Assembly: GCA_947571775.1 (NCBI GenBank)
Contig: CANOZK010000001.1
Coordinates: forward strand, 62,001-126,000
Direction: 5' to 3'
Origin: an uncultured Lachnospiraceae bacterium
Lineage (GTDB): Bacteria; Bacillota; Clostridia; Lachnospirales; Lachnospiraceae
Length of the DNA stretch: 64,000 bases
In this document: positions 1 to 8,897 of the stretch, one piece after another
Numbering within the stretch: the stretch's first letter is position 1
Layout: each line of letters opens with the position of its first letter
Made by a program: the position numbers and the translations under genes
The notes under the pieces: model-generated
The model's input: only the letters and a program-made list of their open reading frames with translations
What the model was told of the DNA's origin: nothing
Databases searched by the model: none

Positions 1-88
1 GGAAATTGTCCGGCTCGTCTGTATCATAGGCGGCGATATGATATAATAATGATGTGACAGCAAGCAGAAAATAAATCCTAGAATCAAT

Positions 89-114
89 AAAAAAGGAGGG
101 AGCGATTCACTCCC
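89..114 (-). terminator. Intrinsic terminator after the retron RT gene
   Basis: On the minus strand a 7-bp stem (GGGAGTG/CGCTCCC, one G-U pair, 3-nt loop) is followed by TCC and a run of six T. It lies about 30 bases past the RT stop codon and would end the three-gene retron operon. Confidence 0.75.
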
Positions 115-145
115 ATCCAGATTCATTTATGTGGCAATACAAAAA

Positions 146-1615
146 TTAAGTTAAGCTTTTTAAAAATTCTGTACCTTGGCTTATGATTTTTTCGTACCTT
201 TTTGCGTTCACGCTTTTCAGCCATGCAATTTTTCCTGAGATTTCATGTACGGTTTTGCTAGATACAGAACCGCCGGAATCTTTTAATTTCTGTGCGTTAT
301 GTATAGAAGCTTTTAATATTTTTACCCATTTCTTAGGAACGCCGATCTCTTCGTTGTTAATGACAATGCCCGTAATATACTGCCGGTTGTTCTTTCTCAA
401 TATATGGGTTTTTTCTTTTTTCATATGAAAGCCTTCTGCCTCTATAATTTTATTTATGCTGTTTAAAAAGCTTCCTATGGAGAAATCAGCGACGTCGCCC
501 ATATAGCTAAAACTCATATCATCGGCATATCTCGTATAAGTAATCCCCAGCTTTTTACATAAACCATTGATACGCTTATCCATGTTTCGGCATATAATAT
601 TTGTAATCATAGGACTTGCCGGAGAACCCTGCGGCAATATTCGATCCGATGTCTTGATGTATTTGATCTCTCCTTTTATTTCAAGCGGCATTCTTTCGCA
701 GTAGGTGCAAAGCATCGCAAGCAGTGACGCTATATAGCCAGAGTAACCAAAAGATTGATATAAACCTCTTACGCGTTCAAATGTAATGGTTGGAAAAAAG
801 TTTTCCAAATCAATGTTTATCAATAAATCAGGACTTGTTTGATGCACTTTTGCACCTGTAAGGATAGACCGGTATTTGATAAACCCATGAGATAAATCAG
901 AGATTTCTACCTTTTGCAGGATCTGATCCAATATCCGTCTCTGAACAGCTTTCAATTGCGTTTTAGGCGCGGCGATATGACGTGTTCCGCCGCTTTTTTT
1001 CGGGATATCGAAACGGTAATAATTGTCAAAGGTAATGACATCCCTATGGTATGTCAGATAACGCAAAGTACTATACTCTATCTGCAAAAAGTCGGCGAGT
1101 TCTCTGTCTGTTTCTATCACAGGCATCTGTTTTTTTTCTAGTTTTTGTACATCTGTTTCTTTCTTTCCTAATAGGTTAGAATAACCTTTTCCAATAAATA
1201 GAATAGTTTCTGCTTTTCGTTTGTTCCACGCTTCCGATTTTAACTGTTTTTGCCGTTCCCTCTCTGCTTTTTTCTCCGCTCGTCTGGCTATGGATTCTTT
1301 CATAATTTCCTGAGCAACCGCGGAACGAATTTTTTCATAATCCCAAGTATCCTGGTATTCTTTTTTTAAATGAGAAAGCTTTTTTTCTATTTCCTGTTTT
1401 TCCTGATAAACATTCGATATTTTCTCGGAAAGTTTTTGAAATTCATCCAACAGCTTTTTTCTGTTTTCAAAGTCTTCTGCTGTCTCATTTTGCTGGCGTT
1501 CATATGGCGTTGGAAGATCGCTGGGCCAAAACCCGTATTCCTGCATTTTTAGAAAGGTAAATTCTTTTTTACCCATATTGTTTACTAGCTCTCTATATTC
1601 GGCTTTTGTATCCAT
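146..1615 (-). CDS. Retron-type reverse transcriptase (apparent type XIII)
   Basis: A 489-residue reverse transcriptase of retron type. It would reverse-transcribe the divergent ncRNA at 6410-6613 into msDNA joined to RNA. Seen directly: palm motif IDLENFFPTI (about 267-276), QGSPASP (329-335), the catalytic YADD box (363-366), GAKVH (254-258) resembling the retron NAxxH signature, and ITG (414-416) matching the VTG-like thumb signature. Residues 40-165 are a charged Lys/Glu-rich, probably coiled-coil extension absent from compact retron RTs of about 300-400 residues. There is no group II intron maturase or HNH domain and no DGR variable repeat nearby. The ATG overlaps the upstream stop by one base (TAATG), so translation is coupled to the SWIM gene. 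RT activity is well supported; type XIII rests on the neighbours. Confidence 0.93.
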   Translation of the reverse strand: MDTKAEYRELVNNMGKKEFTFLKMQEYGFWPSDLPTPYERQQNETAEDFENRKKLLDEFQKLSEKISNVYQEKQEIEKKLSHLKKEYQDTWDYEKIRSAVAQEIMKESIARRAEKKAERERQKQLKSEAWNKRKAETILFIGKGYSNLLGKKETDVQKLEKKQMPVIETDRELADFLQIEYSTLRYLTYHRDVITFDNYYRFDIPKKSGGTRHIAAPKTQLKAVQRRILDQILQKVEISDLSHGFIKYRSILTGAKVHQTSPDLLINIDLENFFPTITFERVRGLYQSFGYSGYIASLLAMLCTYCERMPLEIKGEIKYIKTSDRILPQGSPASPMITNIICRNMDKRINGLCKKLGITYTRYADDMSFSYMGDVADFSIGSFLNSINKIIEAEGFHMKKEKTHILRKNNRQYITGIVINNEEIGVPKKWVKILKASIHNAQKLKDSGGSVSSKTVHEISGKIAWLKSVNAKRYEKIISQGTEFLKSLT

Positions 1616-3372
1616 TATAACAACATCTCCATAATATCATTGATTTTATATTCTTTTTCGTATTCCAAATTTTTTAGCTTTAACAACTTATAAGAAGCGA
1701 CGTAAAGCGCAAGAATATGAGCGCACGGATCCGAAAGATTTCTCTCGCCTCTTTTAAATTTTGGACAGCTACAATCTATCTTGGTAATTTGTCCATCCTG
1801 GTCAATGACAATTTCCGCAGAGGATGATCTCGCGTCTTCCTTGTATGTTGTCGTGAATAGAAACTCCTGTTGGCGGGAGTATCGCACCTTCATATTGTCA
1901 AATGTAAGTTTGCTGATTTTTTGTACATCCATTTCAATATCAGAAACTTCATAAAGTTCTTCTGGAATTGGAGCATTGCATAAATGGCGGAAACGCACTT
2001 TGTCATTTATCATGTCAAAATATCCCTCGCCCCGCCGAAACAGCATACCGATACCGGCTTTTATCTTATCGCTTTTTTCATTTGGAAGATGTTCGGAGAT
2101 TTCCTCCATAGATAAACAGCGCTTCTCTTTCAGCAATGGATAAATGTTTGTATAACAGCCTTCTCCTGTAAATCCTGCCATAATGTTAAACGCGGTTCCT
2201 TTTACCCAGTCGTTGGAAGACCATGAGGAGAAACCGACCGTCATCTGCATGGTTCCCATATCCGCGCGGATAAATTGAGGCATTCCAAATCCCAAGATGC
2301 GCACATAAAATGCGTTCGATAAAGGAATCAATTTTTCAACTACAAGCCAGCGCCTTCTGCCCCAAATTTTTTCTTCCCTTCTCTGGCTGCCCCGATAAAT
2401 CGCGTTTAGCGTAAGGACTATTCCAAAAGGTTCAAATACAATCTGTACTCTTTGCCCAGGTTCTAAAATCCATTTCATATAACGAGGGCTTTTTTTCTCT
2501 TTGTGCTTTCTTAAAAACGCACAGATATCATACATGTCAGAAGGGGAAAGCTTTAGTTCAATCCCGGATAATGCCGCGGCTGAAGATACCTGATTAAAAC
2601 CTTTGATCCACGTCTCAGGCAGATCAATTTTCTTCTCTATGTATTCCGGCACAATATCATTGTCTATCGCAAAACCCCCTGGATTGACAGATAATGTGAC
2701 GTCTGTATAGCTTCGGAATCTCTGCATTTCCTTCTCTAATTTGGCAGAGAAGTCAATATTGGTTGTTCCCAGTTTTGGCGGCTGCAACAAATCAAATTCA
2801 TTCATAGACACAGACAGGCAACCATAAATGGATTCGTCAATCGAAAATGCTTCAAAAGAAACTTGGTCGTTATGTACGGTAATAACAGGGTCTAATACAA
2901 ACCATAAACTGTAATCTCTGTCCTTTATAAATTTCCAAAAGTCCCGTTCAATTTTATAATAATCCTTCCATGCATCATACCGATCAATTTGCTTTTGTAA
3001 ATTTTTTTGTATATTTAATAATTCCTTTATTTCGCTTTTTTTGCCAAGAAGCGCAAAGTCACAGGAATCCATTTTCTTCCTTAAAGATTCCCTTACATTT
3101 GGCATATACTCTTTGTGCGCCTTTACGCGCCGTTCGATTTCTTCGTCAAGCCATGTAAAATAATCCGTTCTTTCTTTTGGTTTTTTTCTCGTATCGGAAA
3201 TCACAATTTCTCTTAGCATAAGCATGGCGTCCCGGAACAATAAAGGATGCTTTAATTTCCCGCAGAAAGAAACTTTTTCATCACGAGACAAGTCGGGACT
3301 TAGCCCTAAAGTTGTTTGGTTGTCGACCTGTGTGCATCGGGAAGGGCTTGCGTATTGATAACCTACTTTCAT
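1615..3372 (-). CDS. SWIM zinc-finger protein of the retron (WHSWIM)
   Basis: A 585-residue protein with a C-terminal SWIM zinc finger: Cys534-x-Cys536 and, 13 residues later, Cys550-x-His552 (CxC...CxH). A helical, winged-helix-like stretch lies upstream (roughly 415-470). The first 400 residues match nothing I recognise and include a charged coiled-coil-like segment (about 60-150). SWIM domains bind nucleic acid or protein partners. Its ATG overlaps the stop of the ARM gene by four bases (ATGA), and its own stop overlaps the RT start, so the three are one translationally coupled unit. The WHSWIM label comes from remembered retron classifications of RT + WHSWIM + ARM; its biochemical role is unknown to me. 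Confidence 0.85.
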   Translation of the reverse strand: MKVGYQYASPSRCTQVDNQTTLGLSPDLSRDEKVSFCGKLKHPLLFRDAMLMLREIVISDTRKKPKERTDYFTWLDEEIERRVKAHKEYMPNVRESLRKKMDSCDFALLGKKSEIKELLNIQKNLQKQIDRYDAWKDYYKIERDFWKFIKDRDYSLWFVLDPVITVHNDQVSFEAFSIDESIYGCLSVSMNEFDLLQPPKLGTTNIDFSAKLEKEMQRFRSYTDVTLSVNPGGFAIDNDIVPEYIEKKIDLPETWIKGFNQVSSAAALSGIELKLSPSDMYDICAFLRKHKEKKSPRYMKWILEPGQRVQIVFEPFGIVLTLNAIYRGSQRREEKIWGRRRWLVVEKLIPLSNAFYVRILGFGMPQFIRADMGTMQMTVGFSSWSSNDWVKGTAFNIMAGFTGEGCYTNIYPLLKEKRCLSMEEISEHLPNEKSDKIKAGIGMLFRRGEGYFDMINDKVRFRHLCNAPIPEELYEVSDIEMDVQKISKLTFDNMKVRYSRQQEFLFTTTYKEDARSSSAEIVIDQDGQITKIDCSCPKFKRGERNLSDPCAHILALYVASYKLLKLKNLEYEKEYKINDIMEMLL

Positions 3373-6206
3373 AAAATGCCTACCTCCTTCTGAATCTGAG
3401 CAAACGCCACAAGTGCTCTTTCAGAATCTATTTTGCTGTTTGTGCTTCCAATATCAAGAAGGATATACTCGATTTCCTGCTGCTTTTGGGGATAATATTT
3501 CAAAAACAAGGGAATTGTGCGATATACATCTTCTTTGTTTTTTGAAACTTTATTTGGCAGATAAAGCAGTGTTTTTGCATAATAAATATATAAATCTGGG
3601 TTCGTCTCCTTTAAGTCGGAGAAAGCATGTTTCATTTTTTTGGAAAGATAAGCCTTTACCTCTACGCATGGATGCTCCATCATACGCAAAATAAACGATG
3701 TTGGAATTTTGTTCCCATACCAGTCGTCCAGCTTTTTGAGGCCATACTGATAGGCTCTCTCCATCGGAGAATCCAATAAAACGATATGCAGTTTTTCTCT
3801 TTTTTGCATTTCCAAACCTTCAAATACAGATTGGGCGACTTTGTTCAAATGAGATACTTTACATTCAAACAACAGCAGAAGAGTTGTTGCTCTCTCGGCA
3901 AGTACAGTCTGTTTCCGGTCGATGATTTCTGTGAGTGTTTTTACAAGTCTTTTCGATCCGGTTTCCAAAATAGACACAATTAGGCTGTCTTTTGGGAGTG
4001 TATCCTCTTTGCACGACTTCAATAAGGATATGGTGTTGTATTCTCTTTCTGAAATTCTATTATACTGTAAATTCATATCCTGGAGTGTATCTTTTAATAC
4101 AGTATACGGCATAGAGAATATCACATTTTCTGCAATATCCAAAAAGAAATCGGGAATCTTTTTCAGGCTTAACAGCAAAGAAGTAAAATAACGCAGCAGT
4201 TCTTGCTGTTCCTCTGTCGTTGCAGCGTCCAATTTGCCAACGGATTTTAACAACAAATCTATAATTTGCTCAGAAAGCTCTCTTTCTTGTTCCAAAAACC
4301 GCTCTGTTTTTTCTGCAATGAATTTCAGAAAAGCCGTATATTCCTCAACGGTAAAATGTTCGATATTATCTTCTAATATGCTGTACCAAGTTTCTATGGT
4401 ATCCAAAAAAAGAAATTCTGCAACATGTTCCAGCTGGAATTTTCCGTTTGTCTGTCTAAAATATTTTTTGGCGGCATCCCACAATTTCTCCGATGGCGTG
4501 TTCATTAAAGCAATCATAATATCCGCGTCAAATTCCTGCAACGTTTCTAATTTTAGCAGCAGTATTTTTTCAAATAATTCTGCGGTTTTCTCATAAGGTA
4601 TGTTTGAAAGCGCAATCAGATCTTTGATTTCATAGGAATCCAATTTATGATGTTTATCGGCAATTTTTAATATAGTATAACAGAACTCATGCACCATTGC
4701 GGCCTTTGCGTTTTGGGCGATAAAAAGAACATCCGCGAGATGTCTGTGCCACATGGAATGCTCTGCTGCCTCCTTGTTTACAATAACTTCTTTAAAATAT
4801 CTGCTAAAAAAGAAATTAAAAGAAATATTATTATAATAAATGTCTAAATTATCATGGTCTGTATAGCTTGTCAGCATTTCGCGGGCAGCCGTTATAAATT
4901 TTGCCTCATCCGTCGCCTGGTATTCGTCAAGCGTTCTTCTAAGATAGCGCAAATAATAATTGTAGGCGCTTCTTCTGCCGCTTCCTCTAAAATAATAGGT
5001 AGTTCTTGGAGCATCCAGATAGTAGGCTATTTTCCCGATAGCATCCGCCATTCCATATGCTTTTGCTGTCTGTATGGTGTTTTTAAACGCAATATTACTG
5101 ACATTTTTTCCGTCTGTGTAAGTGTTTTTCTCATAAAGGTTCTGCCTGCCAAACACATAGAAAAGACTTTGATAAACATTCGGTTTGTTTAAGTATTCTT
5201 CAAGTTCCCTGCCTTTTAGCTTGGTACCGTTTAAATTTAAGCGCTTAATGTGAAAATCCATTTCAGGGAGCGTTCTATATATAAATTCTTTTTGCTCTTG
5301 CAATAATTTCTCGTCAAATACACTGATATATTGACGGATACAGCGCTTGAGTCCGCTGTGATATTCTGGGCTTGCCCATAATACATTGCTTTTATCAATC
5401 TGTTTTGCAGTTTCCAATAAAACCGGATTTTTTTCAATCGTAAGTTCTTGGAAAATTCCGCATGCTAACTCTACGCTCGCCACCTTTAAGATACGTTCGT
5501 ATTCTTCAACAGAAGGCTGCATTTTGATAAATTGGCCAAGATATTTTCTTCTTGTATATAACCTTTCCCTCGAAAACATATTTACAATCATTTCCATATA
5601 AGGGCTGTCTGCCTCGAAACCAAATAAATCGCTTGGCTGCCCAATCAATTCAAAATCCTTAAAATGAATTTGGTTTGCTTTTAAATAATCGGCATAATCT
5701 GTATAATTCTTTTCTTCATAATAGTTGAAAACAATTGGCTGTTTTATTGCATAAAAATCTTCGATGATATATTCCTTGTCAATGTCCATATGCTGCTGCC
5801 AACCTGTGCTTCTATCATAGTTCCAATATCTGTGTGCAGTTTTATAGCCTTTGGTATAACAAAGCAGGTTCTTTTCTTCGCAGTAATATGTATTTGGAAT
5901 AGAGGGTAAATGCCCGTTTACTCCGTGAAAGACAGCATAATTGGTATATGCTACTGTGGACTTTAACAAATATGCCTCTGCGTAATAGGAACGAGGGGAA
6001 GACCTTAATTCCTGTTCAACCTCCTGTTTCCCATACAAAATAAGCAAACAGGGATTCTTTTGGCTGTCTAAGCCCCAAAGCAGTATTTTGCGAATCGGAG
6101 GCTCATCTAATTTCCAGAGCCGTTGTTGTTCCTCTGATGTTAAATTTCTCATAATTGCAAATAATTTCCTTTCTATACAATTAGCAAACTCAAGCTTGAA
6201 TCCCAC
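3369..6206 (-). CDS. Large helical-repeat (ARM/HEAT-like) retron effector candidate
   Basis: A 945-residue, almost wholly alpha-helical protein without enzymatic motifs that I can see. Leu-rich helical pairs recur through the C-terminal two thirds, as in armadillo/HEAT solenoids, and the N-terminal 200 residues are Tyr-rich. It is the first gene of the retron operon, with a sigma-A promoter at 6317-6345 and about 100 nt of 5' leader. The longest frame starts with GTG at 6204-6206 without a clear Shine-Dalgarno. Met19 (ATG at 6150-6152) is an alternative, with AAAGGAAA about 12-14 nt before it. In the classification I recall, ARM + WHSWIM + RT defines retron type XIII. I infer an effector or scaffold role, restrained by msDNA until infection, as in other retrons. 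Confidence 0.82.
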   Translation of the reverse strand: MGFKLEFANCIERKLFAIMRNLTSEEQQRLWKLDEPPIRKILLWGLDSQKNPCLLILYGKQEVEQELRSSPRSYYAEAYLLKSTVAYTNYAVFHGVNGHLPSIPNTYYCEEKNLLCYTKGYKTAHRYWNYDRSTGWQQHMDIDKEYIIEDFYAIKQPIVFNYYEEKNYTDYADYLKANQIHFKDFELIGQPSDLFGFEADSPYMEMIVNMFSRERLYTRRKYLGQFIKMQPSVEEYERILKVASVELACGIFQELTIEKNPVLLETAKQIDKSNVLWASPEYHSGLKRCIRQYISVFDEKLLQEQKEFIYRTLPEMDFHIKRLNLNGTKLKGRELEEYLNKPNVYQSLFYVFGRQNLYEKNTYTDGKNVSNIAFKNTIQTAKAYGMADAIGKIAYYLDAPRTTYYFRGSGRRSAYNYYLRYLRRTLDEYQATDEAKFITAAREMLTSYTDHDNLDIYYNNISFNFFFSRYFKEVIVNKEAAEHSMWHRHLADVLFIAQNAKAAMVHEFCYTILKIADKHHKLDSYEIKDLIALSNIPYEKTAELFEKILLLKLETLQEFDADIMIALMNTPSEKLWDAAKKYFRQTNGKFQLEHVAEFLFLDTIETWYSILEDNIEHFTVEEYTAFLKFIAEKTERFLEQERELSEQIIDLLLKSVGKLDAATTEEQQELLRYFTSLLLSLKKIPDFFLDIAENVIFSMPYTVLKDTLQDMNLQYNRISEREYNTISLLKSCKEDTLPKDSLIVSILETGSKRLVKTLTEIIDRKQTVLAERATTLLLLFECKVSHLNKVAQSVFEGLEMQKREKLHIVLLDSPMERAYQYGLKKLDDWYGNKIPTSFILRMMEHPCVEVKAYLSKKMKHAFSDLKETNPDLYIYYAKTLLYLPNKVSKNKEDVYRTIPLFLKYYPQKQQEIEYILLDIGSTNSKIDSERALVAFAQIQKEVGIL

Positions 6207-6316
6207 TGTGTAATATGGGTTTGCTATTCACCACTTATAGAAACGGGATTCATCTCCTATCTGGTGTTTAAACGGTCTGATTTTTGTTTCCATGGGATTC
6301 TGAATAATGATATAAA

Positions 6317-6345
6317 ATTATAGTATAGTTTTGACATTTTTTCAA
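6317..6345 (-). promoter_or_regulatory. Sigma-A promoter of the retron operon
   Basis: On the minus strand TTGAAA (6340-6345) and TATAAT (6317-6322) are separated by exactly 17 bp, placing the start near 6310. Its -35 lies only 30 bp from the -35 of the divergent ncRNA promoter. Both flanks carry TTGACATTTTT (plus strand 6331 and 6376), a possible shared operator. Confidence 0.8.
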
Positions 6346-6375
6346 GTAATTTGGTAGAAACTGATAAAAATACAG

Positions 6376-6403
6376 TTGACATTTTTGAAATATATGATAT
6401 AAT
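6376..6403 (+). promoter_or_regulatory. Sigma-A promoter of the retron ncRNA
   Basis: Consensus TTGACA (6376-6381), a 16-bp spacer and consensus TATAAT (6398-6403). Initiation is predicted about 6410, right at the a1 arm (6412) of the ncRNA. This is the main evidence that the ncRNA is on the plus strand, opposite to the protein operon. Confidence 0.85.
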
Positions 6404-6409
6404 TTCAAA

Positions 6410-6613
6410 AAAGGTTAGGTTTTCTGGTCTGAATGCTTTGGGGGAGCTCCAAGGTTGTTATTTATAGGTCATTACACCACAATGTTCTGCGTCACTCGCA
6501 CGGTATTCGCCACTAGTGCGTTTTGACAGTAGCCTTCGGCACAAACGCACTAGTGGCGCACCGTGCTAAAGTGTCAGAACAGAGTATGAGTTTGTTAGCA
6601 GAAAATCTAACTT
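6410..6613 (+). ncRNA. Retron msr-msd non-coding RNA
   Basis: No protein is encoded here, but the fold has retron architecture. The a1 arm (6412-6426) pairs with a2 (6599-6613) over 15 bp with two G-U pairs. Those pairs exist only in plus-strand RNA; the minus strand would have two A-C mismatches. After a1 comes an msr-like hairpin (CUUUGG 6436-6441 with CCAAGG 6449-6454) and a weaker one (6455-6482). The msd hairpin stacks four helices: 6483-6489 with 6575-6581, 6493-6495 with 6571-6573, 6498-6504 with 6560-6566, and a perfect 16-bp helix 6508-6523 with 6543-6558, capped by a 19-nt loop holding GCC-UUC-GGC. G6427 just inside a1 is a candidate branching guanosine, unproven. Confidence 0.85.
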
Positions 6614-6626
6614 AATTAAGAACGCA

Positions 6627-6672
6627 AAATCAGGACTTTTGACACACTAAGGGTGAACAGAAGTCCTGATTT
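6627..6672 (+). terminator. Terminator-like hairpin after the retron ncRNA
   Basis: A perfect 12-bp stem (6627-6638 with 6661-6672) with a 22-nt loop lies 13 nt past the a2 arm. The tail TTTATTTAG is only moderately T-rich. Most likely it ends the ncRNA transcript. It could also protect the 3' end, because it lies outside the a1/a2 duplex. Confidence 0.6.
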
Positions 6673-6793
6673 ATTTAGATAATACTCAATTTGAAGTGAT
6701 TTCAAACGATTTTAAACGATGCTGGTATTTTACATCATGAACTTTTTTCGTCAAAAAACTCCAAAGAACTTATAACCACTAGAAAACACTGTG

Positions 6794-6819
6794 TTTATAA
6801 GGCCTCTGGAGCCTATAAA
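6794..6819 (-). terminator. Probable terminator after rpsB-tsf
   Basis: A 9-bp stem with one bulge (TTTATAGGC/GCC-T-TATAAA on the minus strand) about 30 bases past the tsf stop, followed by CACAGTGTTTTCT. The T-run is short, so it is a weak terminator at best. Between it and the retron hairpin (6673-6793) I see no gene. Confidence 0.45.
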
Positions 6820-6851
6820 ACAAATTATGAAATTTGGACTGAAAACTTCGC

Positions 6852-7784
6852 TTACTGATTCATCTGAGCTGCCACTTCTGCTGCAAAATCTTCTTCCTTC
6901 TTCTCAATTCCCTCTCCGGTTTCATAGCGCACGAAACCTTTGATATTGATTTTAGCGCTATTCGCTTTAGCAACTTCTTCTACATACTTGCCTACTGCCT
7001 GTTTGCCGTCCTCGGCCTTTACATAGACCTGATCCATCAAGCAGATTTCTTTTAATTCTTTATTGATACGGCCCATAACCATACCGTTGATGATCTTGTC
7101 GTTGGCGTCTGGTTTTTCCAGTTTTGCCTGAGAAGTTAGGATTTCTTTTTCTTTATCGATATATGCCTGATCCACTTCGTCTCTATTGGTATAAAGAGGC
7201 TTCAAGGCTGCTGCCTGCATGGCAATGTTCTTTGCCATCTCCATTACAGCATCGTTTACCACATCGGTTTCCACATCGATCAGGACGCCGATTTTTCCGC
7301 CCATATGTGTATAAGAAGCAACAAAACCGTTCTCCTCTGTCACTTTCTGGAATCTGCGGATATTCATATTTTCGCCGATGATCGCGATCTGTCCGGCCAG
7401 AGCTTCCTGCATGGTTTTTCCCTCATCAAATTTGCATGGCTCTGCCAGGAATGCCTCGATATTGGATGCGCTGGTTTCCAATGCCTGTCCAGCCACATCA
7501 TTTACGAAATTCTGGAATTTCTCATTTTTTGCCACAAAGTCTGTCTCTGCGTTTACTTCCACTACGACAGCTTTCTTTTTATCATCTGATACTAATACTT
7601 TGCAAAGTCCTTCGGCTGCAATTCTTCCTGCTTTCTTTACTGCCTTTGCCAGACCGTTTTCCCGCAGGTATTCTACCGCCGCATCCATATCTCCATCTGT
7701 CTGAGTCAAGGCTTTTTTGCAGTCCATCATGCCTGCGCCAGTCATTTCCCTTAACTCTTTTACCATTGCCGCTGAAATAGCCAT
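6852..7784 (-). CDS. tsf: Translation elongation factor Ts
   Basis: EF-Ts, 310 residues, the guanine-nucleotide exchange factor that regenerates EF-Tu-GTP. The N-terminal UBA-like helix region MAISAAMVKELREMTGAGMM and the following MDCKKAL are diagnostic, as is the later ETDFVAKNEKF. The start is the ATG at 7782-7784, preceded by GGAGG with a 10-nt spacer. The frame is open upstream to 7823, but those 13 codons lie over the ribosome-binding site. It follows rpsB by 47 nt in the conserved rpsB-tsf operon. At 310 residues it is slightly longer than Bacillus EF-Ts, within the clostridial range. Confidence 0.97.
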   Translation of the reverse strand: MAISAAMVKELREMTGAGMMDCKKALTQTDGDMDAAVEYLRENGLAKAVKKAGRIAAEGLCKVLVSDDKKKAVVVEVNAETDFVAKNEKFQNFVNDVAGQALETSASNIEAFLAEPCKFDEGKTMQEALAGQIAIIGENMNIRRFQKVTEENGFVASYTHMGGKIGVLIDVETDVVNDAVMEMAKNIAMQAAALKPLYTNRDEVDQAYIDKEKEILTSQAKLEKPDANDKIINGMVMGRINKELKEICLMDQVYVKAEDGKQAVGKYVEEVAKANSAKINIKGFVRYETGEGIEKKEEDFAAEVAAQMNQ

Positions 7785-7831
7785 CTTTGATTCTCCTCCA
7801 TCTTTCATCAATCCAGTTTCCAAAATGTTTT

Positions 7832-8566
7832 TTACTCTTCTTCCATTTCCACTTCTGCTTCTTCGATCTCGTCTTCGCCGGTCTCGCCCTGATTTGCCTC
7901 GATTACAGCGTCTGCCATTTTGGAAAGAATTAATTTTACTGCACGGATTGCATCGTCATTTCCTGGAATAATGTAATCCAATTCTTCTGGATCACAGTTG
8001 GTATCGCAGATTCCGATCAGCGGAATACCCAGTATATGTGCTTCCTGCACACAGATTCTCTCTTTCTTGGGATCTACAATGAAAATTGCATCGGGAAGCC
8101 GCTTCATCTCTTTGATGCCGCCTAAGTTCTTTTCCAGTTTTGCCCATTCTTTTCTTAAAGCAATGACTTCTTTTTTCGGCAGCACATCAAATGTCCCGTC
8201 TGCTTCCATGGCTTCGATTTCTTTTAATCTCTCAATCCGGCTGCGGATAGTCTTGAAATTCGTCAGCATACCGCCCAGCCAGCGCTCGTTTACATAAAAC
8301 ATGCCGCAGCGTTCTGCCTCTGTCTTGATGGCGTCCTGCGCCTGCTTTTTGGTTCCTACGAACAAAATGCTTCCTCCGTTGGCTACCACATCGGCTACGG
8401 CATTGTAGGCGTCGTCTACCATACCTACGGACTGCTGCAAGTCAATGATATAAATACCGTTTCTTTCCGTATAAATATACGGAGCCATTTTGGGGTTCCA
8501 TCTTCTGGTCTGGTGTCCGAAATGCACACCTGCTTCTAAAAGCTGTTTCATCGAAATAACACTCAT
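7832..8566 (-). CDS. rpsB: 30S ribosomal protein S2
   Basis: S2, 244 residues, of the small subunit. Recognised by [20 protein letters not shown] near the N-terminus, the IIDLQQ segment, [12 protein letters not shown] and the [12 protein letters not shown] stretch. The C-terminus is an acidic tail. GGAG precedes the ATG by about 9 nt. First gene of the rpsB-tsf operon, transcribed from the promoter at 8691-8719 through a leader of roughly 115 nt, where I see no convincing known S2-binding fold. Confidence 0.98.
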   Translation of the reverse strand: MSVISMKQLLEAGVHFGHQTRRWNPKMAPYIYTERNGIYIIDLQQSVGMVDDAYNAVADVVANGGSILFVGTKKQAQDAIKTEAERCGMFYVNERWLGGMLTNFKTIRSRIERLKEIEAMEADGTFDVLPKKEVIALRKEWAKLEKNLGGIKEMKRLPDAIFIVDPKKERICVQEAHILGIPLIGICDTNCDPEELDYIIPGNDDAIRAVKLILSKMADAVIEANQGETGEDEIEEAEVEMEEE

Positions 8567-8690
8567 GATTTACTCTCCTTTTTGGTTGTCTTCTTCCGCA
8601 TAATTCCTTTCCCGCAGGAACCAGCCTGTCCATCCAGATTGGCACCTTCCATTGGAATCCTTATGCGTGTTTATTTATCACGACTTTTCC

Positions 8691-8719
8691 ATTGTAACAC
8701 AAGCATTTTGGTAATGCAA
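8691..8719 (-). promoter_or_regulatory. Promoter of rpsB-tsf
   Basis: TTGCAT (8714-8719), 17-bp spacer, TACAAT (8691-8696) on the minus strand, giving a start near 8684 and a 5' leader of about 115 nt. The 330-base gap 8567-8897 otherwise holds only this leader and the dispersed repeat at 8741-8803. Confidence 0.65.
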
Positions 8720-8740
8720 GGTATATTTCTGCTTTTTCAT

Positions 8741-8803
8741 GGAAATCAATTTTGTTGATAATGGGACTTTTTTTGCAGACACATAGGTAATTTTGTACTT
8801 TTC
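8741..8803. repeat. Dispersed intergenic repeat, copy 1
   Basis: About 63 bases from GGAAATCAATTTTG to TTGTACTTTTCT align base by base, with roughly 80% identity by eye, to 33621-33686. Shared landmarks are the GATAAT, the T-run, GCAGAC-CATAGGTA and GTACTTTTCT. The longer second copy continues into an inverted repeat. No coding potential. Confidence 0.7.
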
Positions 8804-8897
8804 TTTTTGCGTAGGCGCTGCGGGAATCCATTCTGATTTGGAAAATTGATTTGTGTGCTGTTTTTCCCCTGTTTCTACGGTACCTGTATGGACCAGA

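Noticed and set aside
146..1615. RT as part of a group II intron or diversity-generating retroelement
   Set aside because: No maturase or endonuclease domain, no intron domain V, no template/variable repeat; retron-like motifs and partners instead.
6483..6581. Long palindrome read as an insertion-sequence end, attachment site or simple terminator
   Set aside because: It is nested inside a 15-bp a1/a2 duplex, starts at a consensus promoter and lies at the head of an RT operon; there is no transposase or integrase and no T-run after it.
6410..6613. Retron ncRNA on the minus strand, cotranscribed with the operon
   Set aside because: The a1/a2 duplex would have two A-C mismatches and the strong promoter points the other way.
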